Source: Gammaproteobacteria bacterium (GTDB taxonomy: Bacteria > Pseudomonadota > Gammaproteobacteria > Immundisolibacterales > Immundisolibacteraceae). Taken from it: a stretch of 22,124 nt of DNA. The notes under the pieces are model-generated. The model was not told the DNA's origin. It saw only the letters and a list, made by a program, of their open reading frames with translations, and made no database searches. The DNA is taken from positions 1 to 22,124 of the forward strand of contig QNFC01000007.1 of assembly GCA_003645395.1 (NCBI GenBank), written 5' to 3'. This document shows, one piece after another, positions 7,308 through 14,809 of this stretch. How positions within the stretch are numbered: the stretch's first letter is position 1; each line of letters starts with the position of its first letter. Both the position numbers and the translations under genes were made by a program.

Positions 7308-8030
7308 ATGTTGGAGTTTTATCAATTTGGGCCTGCGTGGGGGTTTCCGGATGCCAGTCCGTTTTGCATGAAGCTGGAGCTCTGGCTGAAAATGGCCGGC
7401 ATCGAATATGTAAGCGTGATCGATGGGGATACCCGCAAGGCACCGAAGGGGAAAATTCCTTATATAAAGCTCGACGGCGAGACCATCGGTGATTCTGAGT
7501 TAATTATTGAGCACCTGAAAAAGAAGTTTGGTGACCCGGTAGATGGTGATCTGACGCCTGCGCAACAGGCGCAAAGTCACCTAATTACCCGGATGATGCA
7601 TGACAGCTTTTACTGGGTGTTGCTGCACTGCCGCTGGATGGAAGAGTCTGGCTGGCAGCAGGTGCGGCCTACACTATTTGGAGCATTACCCAAGCCGCTG
7701 CAGGTGATTGTGCCGCCGCTAATTCGGCGTAGTTTGAAAAAAAGCCTTCATGGCCAGGGGCTGGGTCGTCATAGCCGCGAAGAGCGCATGCAGATCGGCC
7801 GTAACGATATTGATGCGCTGGACACGCTTCTCGGTGATCAGCCTTTCTTTCTTGGTGATGAACCCCACGCGGTGGATGCCACCGTGCAGGCCTTTTTGAT
7901 CTGCTTCATCGGACCGCCCATCGATAACCCGATAAAACAGTACCTGCTGGGCAAGCCGCGTTTACTCGATTATTACCAGCGCATGAATGAGCGCTATTAT
8001 CCGAATATCCTGCCACCGCCCAGGGCCTGA
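7308..8030 (+). CDS. Glutathione S-transferase family protein, failed-axon-connections/metaxin-like type
   Basis: A 240-residue protein. The N-terminal thioredoxin-fold domain (about 1-78) has the SPFCMKLELWLKMAGI segment with Cys20, the cis-proline loop GKIPYI (Pro51) and the glutathione gamma-glutamyl contact DSE (62-64). The all-helical C-terminal domain contains FFLGDEPHAVDATVQAFL, the N-capping-box region of GST folds. The KAPKGK-PYI pattern before the cis-proline is typical of the FAX-like branch. AAGGAG at 7296-7301 precedes the ATG. It is followed by an ABC transporter ATPase 30 bases downstream, so cotranscription is possible. Transferase, peroxidase or binding role cannot be decided from sequence; detoxification is a guess. 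Confidence 0.88.
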   Translation: MLEFYQFGPAWGFPDASPFCMKLELWLKMAGIEYVSVIDGDTRKAPKGKIPYIKLDGETIGDSELIIEHLKKKFGDPVDGDLTPAQQAQSHLITRMMHDSFYWVLLHCRWMEESGWQQVRPTLFGALPKPLQVIVPPLIRRSLKKSLHGQGLGRHSREERMQIGRNDIDALDTLLGDQPFFLGDEPHAVDATVQAFLICFIGPPIDNPIKQYLLGKPRLLDYYQRMNERYYPNILPPPRA

Positions 8031-8060
8031 ATCCGATTCTGAATTAGACAGGCAAACGCA

Positions 8061-8792
8061 GTGATTCAGTTTCGGTCGATCGAGTTTGGCTTTGCCGGCC
8101 AGCGGCTGTTTAAAGATTTCAATCTCAACATTGTGGCCGGACGTTCCACCGCCCTGATGGGCAGTAGTGGCAGTGGCAAATCCACCCTGTTGCGGCTGAT
8201 ATTGGGCTTGCTCACTCCTGATGCGGGTGAGATTGTTGTTGGCGGAGAGCCTCTTACCGCGGATCGGCTCATTGATATTCGTCGCCGAACCGGCTATCTG
8301 ATTCAAAGCGGCGGGCTGTTTCCCCATTTAACGGCGCGCGATAATGTCACGTTGATGGCTCGCCGTTCAGGCTGGAATCCGCGGCAGATTGACCAGCGTC
8401 TGGCAGAACTTGCTGAGTTAACACGGCTAAAAATGGACCTTTTAAAGCGGATGCCATCGGCCCTTTCCGGTGGTCAACGTCAACGGGTGGCGCTGATGCG
8501 CGCGTTGATGCTCGATCCGGATTTGCTGCTGCTTGATGAGCCGTTCAGCGCCCTCGATCCGCTGATTCGCCATGAATTACAGGATGAGCTCAAGGCGCTC
8601 ATCGGCGAACTTAACAAGACAGTGGTACTGGTCAGTCACGATGTGGCCGAGGCTGCCTGGCTGGCTGACCACCTGGTGCTGTTGAGTGAAGGAGAGATTA
8701 TTCAGCAAGGGGCTTTTTCGGTATTTCGAGACCAGCCAGCGACCCCCTTTGTTGAGCAGTTTCTGGCGGCATCGCGGGGATTACCCGAGTGA
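8061..8792 (+). CDS. ABC transporter ATP-binding protein, betaine/choline (OpuCA/YehX-like) class without CBS domains
   Basis: A 243-residue nucleotide-binding domain. Walker A GSSGSGKST (Lys40), Q-loop YLIQSGGLFPHL, signature LSGGQRQR (about 135-142), Walker B LLLLDEP (Asp159, Glu160), D-loop SALD and switch His193 in VSHD are all intact. The Q-loop with SGGLFPHLTARDN is characteristic of osmolyte/betaine ATPases. OpuCA/ProV proteins normally carry C-terminal CBS pairs for osmosensing; this one ends right after the core, so that sensor is missing. The GTG start at 8061 has only a weak Shine-Dalgarno site. Its stop overlaps the GTG start of the fused binding-protein/permease by four bases (GTGA), implying translational coupling and one transporter. 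Confidence 0.92.
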   Translation: MIQFRSIEFGFAGQRLFKDFNLNIVAGRSTALMGSSGSGKSTLLRLILGLLTPDAGEIVVGGEPLTADRLIDIRRRTGYLIQSGGLFPHLTARDNVTLMARRSGWNPRQIDQRLAELAELTRLKMDLLKRMPSALSGGQRQRVALMRALMLDPDLLLLDEPFSALDPLIRHELQDELKALIGELNKTVVLVSHDVAEAAWLADHLVLLSEGEIIQQGAFSVFRDQPATPFVEQFLAASRGLPE

Positions 8793-10288
8793 GCGGCCTG
8801 CTATTTCGCTTTGTCGGTCTGATCGCGGCGGGGCTGATTTTTACTGCAACTGCCACAGCGGGCAAAAACAGCTCAACGCCGGTGGTGGTCGGTTCAAAAA
8901 ACTTCACCGAGTCGGTGCTGCTAGGCGAGTTAGCAACCCAGTTATTGATTGCTCGGGGCATTCCCGCAGTACACCGCGAGGCCCTCGGCGGCAGTCGTAT
9001 TCTCTGGAATGCGCTGCAGCGGGGGGATATCGACGTTTATCCCGAATACAGTGGCACGCTGCGTTTTGAGTTGCTTGCCAACGTGGTTGAAGCGACCACT
9101 GCGCCGCTGGATAAGTTGTTAAGCGGCGAGGGTATTGCTGCACTGCCGCCCTTTGGCTTTGCTAATAACTACGCCATGGGCATGGCGGAGCCGCGGGCGG
9201 AGGGTCTGCACATAACCAGGGTGTCAGATCTGTTGAGGCATGCCGGGTTAAAAATAGGCGTCAGTAATGAGTTTTTGCATCGCGCCGATGGCTGGCCGGG
9301 TCTCAAAGCGGCTTATCAGCTACCTCAATTAGCCACCGGGCTCGATCACGACCTCGCCTATCGGGGATTGGTCGAGGGCGATCTCGACGTGATCGATCTC
9401 TACACCACCGATGCAGAGATCAGTTATTACAATTTGCGGGTGCTGGTGGATGACCGTAGTTACTTTCCGGACTATCACGCGTTGCTGCTCTACCGGGCGA
9501 ATTGGGCGGCTGATCGACCCGAAGTGGTGGGCCTGCTGGCGGCGCTCTCGGGGCAGCTCAGCGAGGTTGATATCTCGCGGCTTAATAGCCTGCAAAAGCT
9601 GGATAAGCAGCCAGCTAAGGAAGTCGCTGCGCAGTTTTTAGAGAACCGGTTAAAGCTGGCCCCGGCGGATGTACGGCCGCAAAGCAATCTGCGCAAAGAG
9701 CTGTGGATAACCACAAGCCAGCAGCTCTTTATGGTTGGCGTCTCGATGTTCGCGGCCTTGTTATTAGCGCTGCCCTTGGGCGTGCTGGCAGCTAAAAAGC
9801 CGGCCATCGGTCGGCTGATTCTAGGCCTGACCGGCGCGGTGCAAACGATCCCGAGCCTTGCTCTATTGGTGTTTATGATTCCTCTGCTGGGCATCGGCAC
9901 GCTGCCGGCTATTGTCGCGCTGTTTTTTTATAGCCTGTTGCCCATCCTTCGTAACACCGAGGCAGGCCTGTCCGGCATTAGCCACGAATTGCAGGAGACC
10001 GCCGTGGCGCTGGGTCTGTCGGCATGGGCGCGGCTTTGGCAGATTGAATTGCCGCTGGCGTCGCGCACCATTCTCGCGGGTATCAAAACCGCCGCGGTAA
10101 TTAACATCGGCACCGCTACACTGGGTGCGCTGATCGGTGCCGGAGGCTACGGCCAGCCGATTTTGGCCGGGATACGTCTCGACGATACCGGGCTGATTTT
10201 GCAGGGAGCGATTCCGGCAGTGTTGATGGCTTTCGTGGTACAGGGGCTTTTCAGCATGGTGGAAAAAAAGTTGCCCGCATCCAGTTAG
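8789..10288 (+). CDS. Fused periplasmic substrate-binding protein and ABC permease, glycine betaine/choline-type
   Basis: A 499-residue membrane protein. A signal segment (about 6-24) is followed by an OpuAC-type binding domain (about 30-290) with the family opening VVVGSKNFTESVLLGELATQ and GDIDVYPEYSGT. The permease domain (about 305-495) has five predicted helices near 313-335, 342-366, 370-390, 428-452 and 468-490. The coupling EAA loop lies at about 398-432 (ELQETAVALGLSAWARLWQI then LPLAS, GIKTAAVINIG). The binding domain comes first and the permease second, so the binding domain faces the periplasm and the EAA loop the cytoplasm, which is topologically consistent. Start is GTG, overlapping the ATPase stop by four bases. 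Together with the preceding ATPase it makes a complete importer for a quaternary amine or similar osmolyte; the ligand is inferred. Confidence 0.9.
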   Translation: MSGLLFRFVGLIAAGLIFTATATAGKNSSTPVVVGSKNFTESVLLGELATQLLIARGIPAVHREALGGSRILWNALQRGDIDVYPEYSGTLRFELLANVVEATTAPLDKLLSGEGIAALPPFGFANNYAMGMAEPRAEGLHITRVSDLLRHAGLKIGVSNEFLHRADGWPGLKAAYQLPQLATGLDHDLAYRGLVEGDLDVIDLYTTDAEISYYNLRVLVDDRSYFPDYHALLLYRANWAADRPEVVGLLAALSGQLSEVDISRLNSLQKLDKQPAKEVAAQFLENRLKLAPADVRPQSNLRKELWITTSQQLFMVGVSMFAALLLALPLGVLAAKKPAIGRLILGLTGAVQTIPSLALLVFMIPLLGIGTLPAIVALFFYSLLPILRNTEAGLSGISHELQETAVALGLSAWARLWQIELPLASRTILAGIKTAAVINIGTATLGALIGAGGYGQPILAGIRLDDTGLILQGAIPAVLMAFVVQGLFSMVEKKLPASS

Positions 10289-10323
10289 TTTGTGGGGGTT
10301 AAAAGTGATTGATAATTCCAATA

Positions 10324-10333
10324 GGAGGCCTCC
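10324..10333 (+). promoter_or_regulatory. Shine-Dalgarno site inside a perfect palindrome
   Basis: GGAGGCCTCC is a perfect 10-base palindrome that contains the Shine-Dalgarno sequence of the hydrolase gene and ends right before its ATG. A second symmetry, GGC-C-TCCATGGA-GCC, is centred on the start codon. Either could sequester the ribosome site, but the possible loops are short and the stems weak. Confidence 0.3.
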
Positions 10334-11815
10334 ATGGAGCCAATTTTACTAATTCACGGCTATTCTTCGGAAGGGGAAAACACCTCCGCAGAGAAGATCT
10401 ATGGCTCGCTGCCGGCTGAGTTGCGGCAGCGATTCCCGGACACGGGGGTAGTCGATATCAACCTTTCTCGCTGGATCTCGCTAAGTGATGGGGTTGGCCT
10501 CGACGATATCAGTTTTGCGATGCAGCGGGCGTTGCAGGCTTTAGCCGCTCAGCAACCCGGGTTGCTCGATGATGGTTTTCATGTGGTTATTCACAGCACC
10601 GGTGCGTTGGTGGTTCGCAACTGGATTAAAAACCACAGCCCGAAACCGTCGCCAATTCTTAATCTGGTGCATCTGGCGGGCGCAAATTTTGGTAGTGGCC
10701 TGGCGCATGTTGGCCGTGGTCAGCTGTCGCGATGGAGTCGATTGATTTTTCAGGGCACGGGGCGTGGCACGCGCGTGCTTGATGAGCTGGAGTTTGGTAG
10801 CTCAAAAACGCTCGATATGCATCTGCATTTTTTAAAGCCGGGTGAGAATATGCGTGATGATTACGGCGTGCAGGAGTTTTGTATTGTCGGCTCGCAAACC
10901 CTGTCGGTGCTGAGGGCGGTGCCAATCCGTTACGTAAAAGAGGACTCAGCGGACAACACGGTACGTACCAGCGCCTGTAATTTGAATTTCAATTATGTAT
11001 CGATTCAGCACTCCGAAGGGGCCGGTCTGCTCGGGGTGGCAGAGCTGAAAAAAATGGTCAACAGGCGGTCTCGCAATCTGCAGATTGATGAAGGTTTTTA
11101 CTTGGCCAATTTTGAAGGCCTGGCGGATACTCGGGTTGAAGTGCCCTTCGCAATCCTTTTTGAAACCGCCCACTTCGGCAAAAAGACGGGGATTGTTAGC
11201 GGTAGCGAAAACCGTGAAGAGGTGATTCCGTTAGTGGTAGCCGCGCTTACTGCGCGGCCCGCTACGTCGGCAGCGGATGGGCTATCCGATTACGAACAGA
11301 CCCGCATTCATTATCAGCAAGCCACCGAGCAAACGTTTGCCCGTGCGGCGCAGCTACACGGTGGGATAACCGAGTGGAATCCGCGAGCGCAATATGAAGG
11401 GCATGCGCAGATAATTTTTCGTCTGCAGGATCAGTTCGGCGATGCGGTTCAGCATTACGATATTACGTTTAAGTCGCGGGTCGTCAAAAAAGCGTTGAGA
11501 CTTGAGGACATGATCGAAGATGATCATCTCAATAAGTACCACCCAGGCACCATTACCTTCTATTTGCGTACTCAGCGCTTTGACCAGGATTCGGGAACCT
11601 GGATTGAGTTGTTGGAGGGGATTACCAGTTTAGAGCTTGAAATAACGGCTACGGAGCTTGATTCTGACGAGATTCACTACCTGCCACTGCTGTTGTCGCT
11701 GAGCGGAGACCGGGTCAGGGAAGTGGTGCAGAGTTTCCGCACCACGATTATTGACGTCACTCTGTTGCGGCTTCCCTCTGCCAGGGTGTTTAAGCTCAGC
11801 AAATCAGTGGCTTAA
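10334..11815 (+). CDS. Alpha/beta-hydrolase (lipase/esterase-like) with unassigned C-terminal half
   Basis: A 493-residue protein with no signal peptide or membrane helix. The N-terminal half (about 1-285) has the hydrolase start MEPILLIHGYSSEG and a nucleophile elbow VVIHSTGALVV with Ser88. The first Gly of the usual GxSxG is Ile here. EDSADNTVRTSACN resembles the D-G-x-V lipase loop and may give the acid Asp208. His226 or His280 could complete a triad. The C-terminal half (about 290-493) is rich in predicted beta strands and acid-rich; I do not recognise it. AGGAGG precedes the ATG within the palindrome at 10324-10333. It lies 45 bases after the transporter gene, so it may be cotranscribed. 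Function is unknown; lipid or ester hydrolysis is the best guess. Confidence 0.75.
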   Translation: MEPILLIHGYSSEGENTSAEKIYGSLPAELRQRFPDTGVVDINLSRWISLSDGVGLDDISFAMQRALQALAAQQPGLLDDGFHVVIHSTGALVVRNWIKNHSPKPSPILNLVHLAGANFGSGLAHVGRGQLSRWSRLIFQGTGRGTRVLDELEFGSSKTLDMHLHFLKPGENMRDDYGVQEFCIVGSQTLSVLRAVPIRYVKEDSADNTVRTSACNLNFNYVSIQHSEGAGLLGVAELKKMVNRRSRNLQIDEGFYLANFEGLADTRVEVPFAILFETAHFGKKTGIVSGSENREEVIPLVVAALTARPATSAADGLSDYEQTRIHYQQATEQTFARAAQLHGGITEWNPRAQYEGHAQIIFRLQDQFGDAVQHYDITFKSRVVKKALRLEDMIEDDHLNKYHPGTITFYLRTQRFDQDSGTWIELLEGITSLELEITATELDSDEIHYLPLLLSLSGDRVREVVQSFRTTIIDVTLLRLPSARVFKLSKSVA

Positions 11816-11827
11816 ATTCGCTGACCG

Positions 11828-13897
11828 TTAATCTATTCCCAGGGTTGTCTCCAGGGTTTCCTGATCATGAACGGGAAGATAACAATGGAAGCCTTTGCAG
11901 CGATATGCTGTGGCGGCCTGTCCGGCCATGGTTTTACGCTCGGCCAGCAGCCCCGGTAGCGGTTCGCTCTGATCGGCAATCACCAGGCCGTAGCCGCGGA
12001 GGTTCATCGAGGTTCTCAGCGTCTGCTGCCACCTGAGTGTTGCGTCACTGGATGTCCGCACGACCACGGTAGAGGGGGGGTCAAGATAATCCTGTAATCC
12101 GGCCAGCAGGCCGCAATGGGCCATAGGCATTTCACTGAGAGGTTGCCAGCCACCGCACAGAATTTGCCGCTGTAGATCGCCGTAGCGAGTCTCGCCGGTG
12201 AGGTGGTGCAGCAGGCCAAATACCCTTGCGGCAACACCGTTGCCGGCGGGCAGGCTGTCATCGGCAAAGGGTCGGGTGCGCAGAATCAGGCGCTCGTGAT
12301 CGTCGGCGGTAAAATGTAGACCGGTACCGTTTCCTGTTTCATCGGTAGCCTGAAAATGCGATAACACTCGCTCGGCCAGCTGCTGTAAAAATTCAAATTC
12401 ATCGCTGCGCCAGCGGCATTGCAGCAGGGCTAAAATGCCATCCATTGCCATCACGTAGTCGTCAAGATAGCCGTTGAGATGGGCGTGGCCGTCGTGGCTG
12501 GTGGCCAATAACTGTCCCTCCTGCCAATGATGGTTGCGCAGGTACGTCAGCGCGCGTTCGGCAGAGTCGATGAAACTCTGCTGGCCGGTCTCGCGGCCGG
12601 CCAGCGCCATGCCGCGAATCATCAGACCATTCCAGGCGGTGAGGATTTTTTCGTCGCGCCCCGGTGGGTGGCGCAGCTGGCGGGCCTGGTGGAGTTTTTG
12701 CATCACGCCAGTGATGAGTACCACTGCGCGTTTGGTAGAGATATTCAGCTCGGCGGCGAGTTGCTCCGGGGTTTGTTGGATGGTTGGGTGCCAACGACCG
12801 GCGAAGTTAGCGGGTTGATCCAGGCCCAGCCGTTTGTTGGCAACCGCCAGTTCCTCTTTAGTTAGCAGCGCTTCGATTTCTTCTTGAGTCCAGGTGTAGA
12901 AAGCACCCTCAACTTTTTCTCCGGTGTGTTCAGGCGGGGCCGAGTCGGCGTCGAGGCTGGAGTAGTAGCCGCCGTCTGGTGATTGCATCTCTCGGATTAC
13001 CCAGCGGCCGGTCTCTTCGATCACGCGATGGTAGCGGCCGCTGCGGTTGGCAACCGATGCCTGGCTAAGTAGTGTTAACAGTAGACCATTGTCGTAGAGC
13101 ATTTTTTCAAAATGGGGGACCTGCCAGCGGTCATCAACACAATAACGAAAAAAACCGCCGCCGACCTGGTCGTTGAGCCCGCCGTTAACCATTTTGTCGA
13201 GGCTGAAAATAGCTATCTGCAGGAATTTCTCATCCTGCTGGACCAGGCGCAGGCAAAGCTCGAGACTGGGTACGTGAGGGAATTTTGGAGCGCCGCCAAA
13301 CCCACCGTGGTGACTATCAAAATTCTCTCTTAACAGCGCGCCGGCGCGGTGCAGTGGTTCGGCGGTGATTTCTTCCCGGCTGATGGGCGCGCCGGCTTCA
13401 CTTTGCAGCATAGCCAGTTGCAACGCCTGATTCTGTTGATGGATTTCGTCACCGTGCTGGCTGTAATAGTCATTCACCCGCTGTAGTAATTCAACAAAAC
13501 CTGGTTGTCCCTGGCGTGGTTCCGGGGGGAAATAGGTCCCGCCAAAAAAGGGTTGCTGGTCGGGCGTCAAAAACATTGTCAGCGGCCAGCCACCAGAGTT
13601 GCGAGTTAAAAAAAGATGGGCGGTCTGGTAAATACGGTCGATGTCAGGGCGCTCTTCTCGATCGACTTTGATGCAGACAAAGAACTCGTTCATCAGCGCC
13701 GCAATCGAGGGGTTTTCAAATGATTCATGTGCCATCACATGACACCAGTGGCAGGCGGAATAGCCAACAGACAGCAATATGGGTTTGCTAGTCTGCTGCG
13801 CCAGTTGCAGGGCTTCAGGCCCCCAGGGGTGCCAGTCGACGGGATTGTCGGCGTGCTGAAGCAAGTAGGGGCTGGTTTGCTGGCTGAGTCGATTCAT
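11828..13897 (-). CDS. DUF255 thioredoxin-domain protein, YyaL/SPATA20 family
   Basis: A 689-residue protein that matches the YyaL/SPATA20 architecture at its full usual length. The N-terminal thioredoxin-like domain starts with NRLSQQTSPYLLQHADNPVD and has the CxxC in SACHWCHVM (Cys49, Cys52) and the DREERPDIDRIY segment with NSGGWPLTMFLTPD. The rest is an alpha/alpha six-hairpin (glycosidase/epimerase-like) toroid with FFRYCVDDRWQVPHFEKMLYDN and DEKILTAWNGLMI. The protein is cytoplasmic by absence of a signal. Biochemical activity of the family is not established; a thiol-redox or sugar-related role has been proposed. It is convergent with the hydrolase gene (12 bases between stops) and divergent from lgt. 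Confidence 0.93.
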   Translation of the reverse strand: MNRLSQQTSPYLLQHADNPVDWHPWGPEALQLAQQTSKPILLSVGYSACHWCHVMAHESFENPSIAALMNEFFVCIKVDREERPDIDRIYQTAHLFLTRNSGGWPLTMFLTPDQQPFFGGTYFPPEPRQGQPGFVELLQRVNDYYSQHGDEIHQQNQALQLAMLQSEAGAPISREEITAEPLHRAGALLRENFDSHHGGFGGAPKFPHVPSLELCLRLVQQDEKFLQIAIFSLDKMVNGGLNDQVGGGFFRYCVDDRWQVPHFEKMLYDNGLLLTLLSQASVANRSGRYHRVIEETGRWVIREMQSPDGGYYSSLDADSAPPEHTGEKVEGAFYTWTQEEIEALLTKEELAVANKRLGLDQPANFAGRWHPTIQQTPEQLAAELNISTKRAVVLITGVMQKLHQARQLRHPPGRDEKILTAWNGLMIRGMALAGRETGQQSFIDSAERALTYLRNHHWQEGQLLATSHDGHAHLNGYLDDYVMAMDGILALLQCRWRSDEFEFLQQLAERVLSHFQATDETGNGTGLHFTADDHERLILRTRPFADDSLPAGNGVAARVFGLLHHLTGETRYGDLQRQILCGGWQPLSEMPMAHCGLLAGLQDYLDPPSTVVVRTSSDATLRWQQTLRTSMNLRGYGLVIADQSEPLPGLLAERKTMAGQAATAYRCKGFHCYLPVHDQETLETTLGID

Positions 13898-13957
13898 TGT
13901 TGTTAATAAATTGAGTAGGTTATTGGGCCACGGTTAATTGGGTGGCGTGATTATGCG

Positions 13958-13975
13958 AAAATAGCGCGCTATTTT
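13958..13975. promoter_or_regulatory. 18-bp perfect palindrome between the YyaL-family gene and lgt
   Basis: AAAATAGCGCGCTATTTT is exactly self-complementary. Flanking GCG (13955-13957) and CGC (13977-13979) extend it with one unpaired A. It lies 60 bases upstream of the YyaL-family start and 45 bases upstream of the lgt start, a place fit for a shared operator. No promoter hexamers of good quality could be assigned, and no regulator gene is adjacent. Confidence 0.5.
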
Positions 13976-14020
13976 ACGCCCCAGCAGTTGTTGTTGGGTG
14001 ACGGTTTCTGGAAGGTGATA

Positions 14021-14797
14021 ATGCTGGTTTACCCCGATATCGATCCGGTGATTTTTCAAATCGGCCCGTTGGCACTGCGCTGGTACGGACTCACTTACGT
14101 AGTGGGTTTTCTCGGTGCCGGCTGGCTCGGCACCCGACGGGCACGGCGAGAAGATAACAACTTTACCCCGCAACAGGTGGCAGACCTGATTTTCTACGCC
14201 GCGCTGGGGGTGATTCTGGGCGGCCGGATCGGCTACGCGCTCTTTTATCAAACTGGGTTTTACCTGCAACACCCGTTGGCAATGCTGGAGATCTGGAAGG
14301 GCGGCATGTCCTTTCACGGCGGCATGCTCGGGGTTTTTGTTGCCTGCTGGTTGTTTGCCCGCAAATTCGATAAGCGCTGGTTTGAAATTACCGATTTTAT
14401 TGCACCCCTGGTGCCCATTGGCCTGGGCGCTGGGCGTATCGGCAATTTTATTAATGGCGAACTTTGGGGGGCGGTGACCAACAAGCCCTGGGGGATGGTG
14501 TTTCCCGGCGCAGGTCCACTGCCCAGACACCCATCGATGCTCTATGAGGCTGCTCTTGAAGGGCTGCTACTATTTCTAGTGTTGTGGTTTTACTCGGTTA
14601 AACCGCGCCCACGGATGGCGGTGTCTGCCTGGTTTCTAATTCTCTATGGATTGTTCAGAATGACCGTGGAGTTTGTTCGCGAGCCAGATCAGCATTTGGG
14701 TTATCTGGCCGGCGGCTGGTTGACTATGGGCATGCTGCTGAGCGTACCCATGGTGGTGGTAGGCTGCGTGCTGTTGGCTTTGTCACGCCGCCGCTAG
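14021..14797 (+). CDS. lgt: Prolipoprotein diacylglyceryl transferase
   Basis: Inner-membrane enzyme that moves diacylglycerol from phosphatidylglycerol to the lipobox cysteine of prolipoproteins, the first step of lipoprotein maturation. The 258-residue protein starts MLVYPDIDPVIFQIGPLALRWYG in pieces typical of Lgt. It has the HGGMLG motif with His99 (His103 in E. coli), the signature GAGRIGNFINGELWG with Arg139 and Glu147, and Arg220 in VEFVREPDQH, matching the essential residues. About seven hydrophobic helices are visible. The ATG at 14021 is chosen because GGAAGG lies 5 bases upstream and because the family begins here; an upstream TTG at 13988 would add 11 residues without support. No thyA follows, unlike in many gammaproteobacteria; the next gene is convergent. 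Confidence 0.97.
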   Translation: MLVYPDIDPVIFQIGPLALRWYGLTYVVGFLGAGWLGTRRARREDNNFTPQQVADLIFYAALGVILGGRIGYALFYQTGFYLQHPLAMLEIWKGGMSFHGGMLGVFVACWLFARKFDKRWFEITDFIAPLVPIGLGAGRIGNFINGELWGAVTNKPWGMVFPGAGPLPRHPSMLYEAALEGLLLFLVLWFYSVKPRPRMAVSAWFLILYGLFRMTVEFVREPDQHLGYLAGGWLTMGMLLSVPMVVVGCVLLALSRRR

Positions 14798-14803
14798 CGC
14801 GGC
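14790..14803. terminator. Short hairpin at the lgt stop codon, possible terminator
   Basis: GCCGC (14790-14794) and GCGGC (14799-14803) form a five-pair all-GC stem with the loop TAGC, which contains the lgt stop codon. The convergent kinase gene ends at 14810. The stem is short and no T-run follows, so this is only suggestive. Confidence 0.25.
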
Positions 14804-14809
14804 AGATGG

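Noticed and set aside
10334..11815. Hydrolase as a type VI secretion lipase effector
   Set aside because: No VgrG, PAAR, adaptor or immunity gene is adjacent; the only neighbours are transporter genes and a convergent DUF255 gene.
13988..14020. TTG upstream start extending Lgt by 11 residues
   Set aside because: The ATG at 14021 has GGAAGG 5 bases upstream and matches the family N-terminus.
13934..14530. 198-codon open frame on the minus strand opposite lgt
   Set aside because: It is a shadow of lgt; composition is low in hydrophobic core patterns and no motif is seen.
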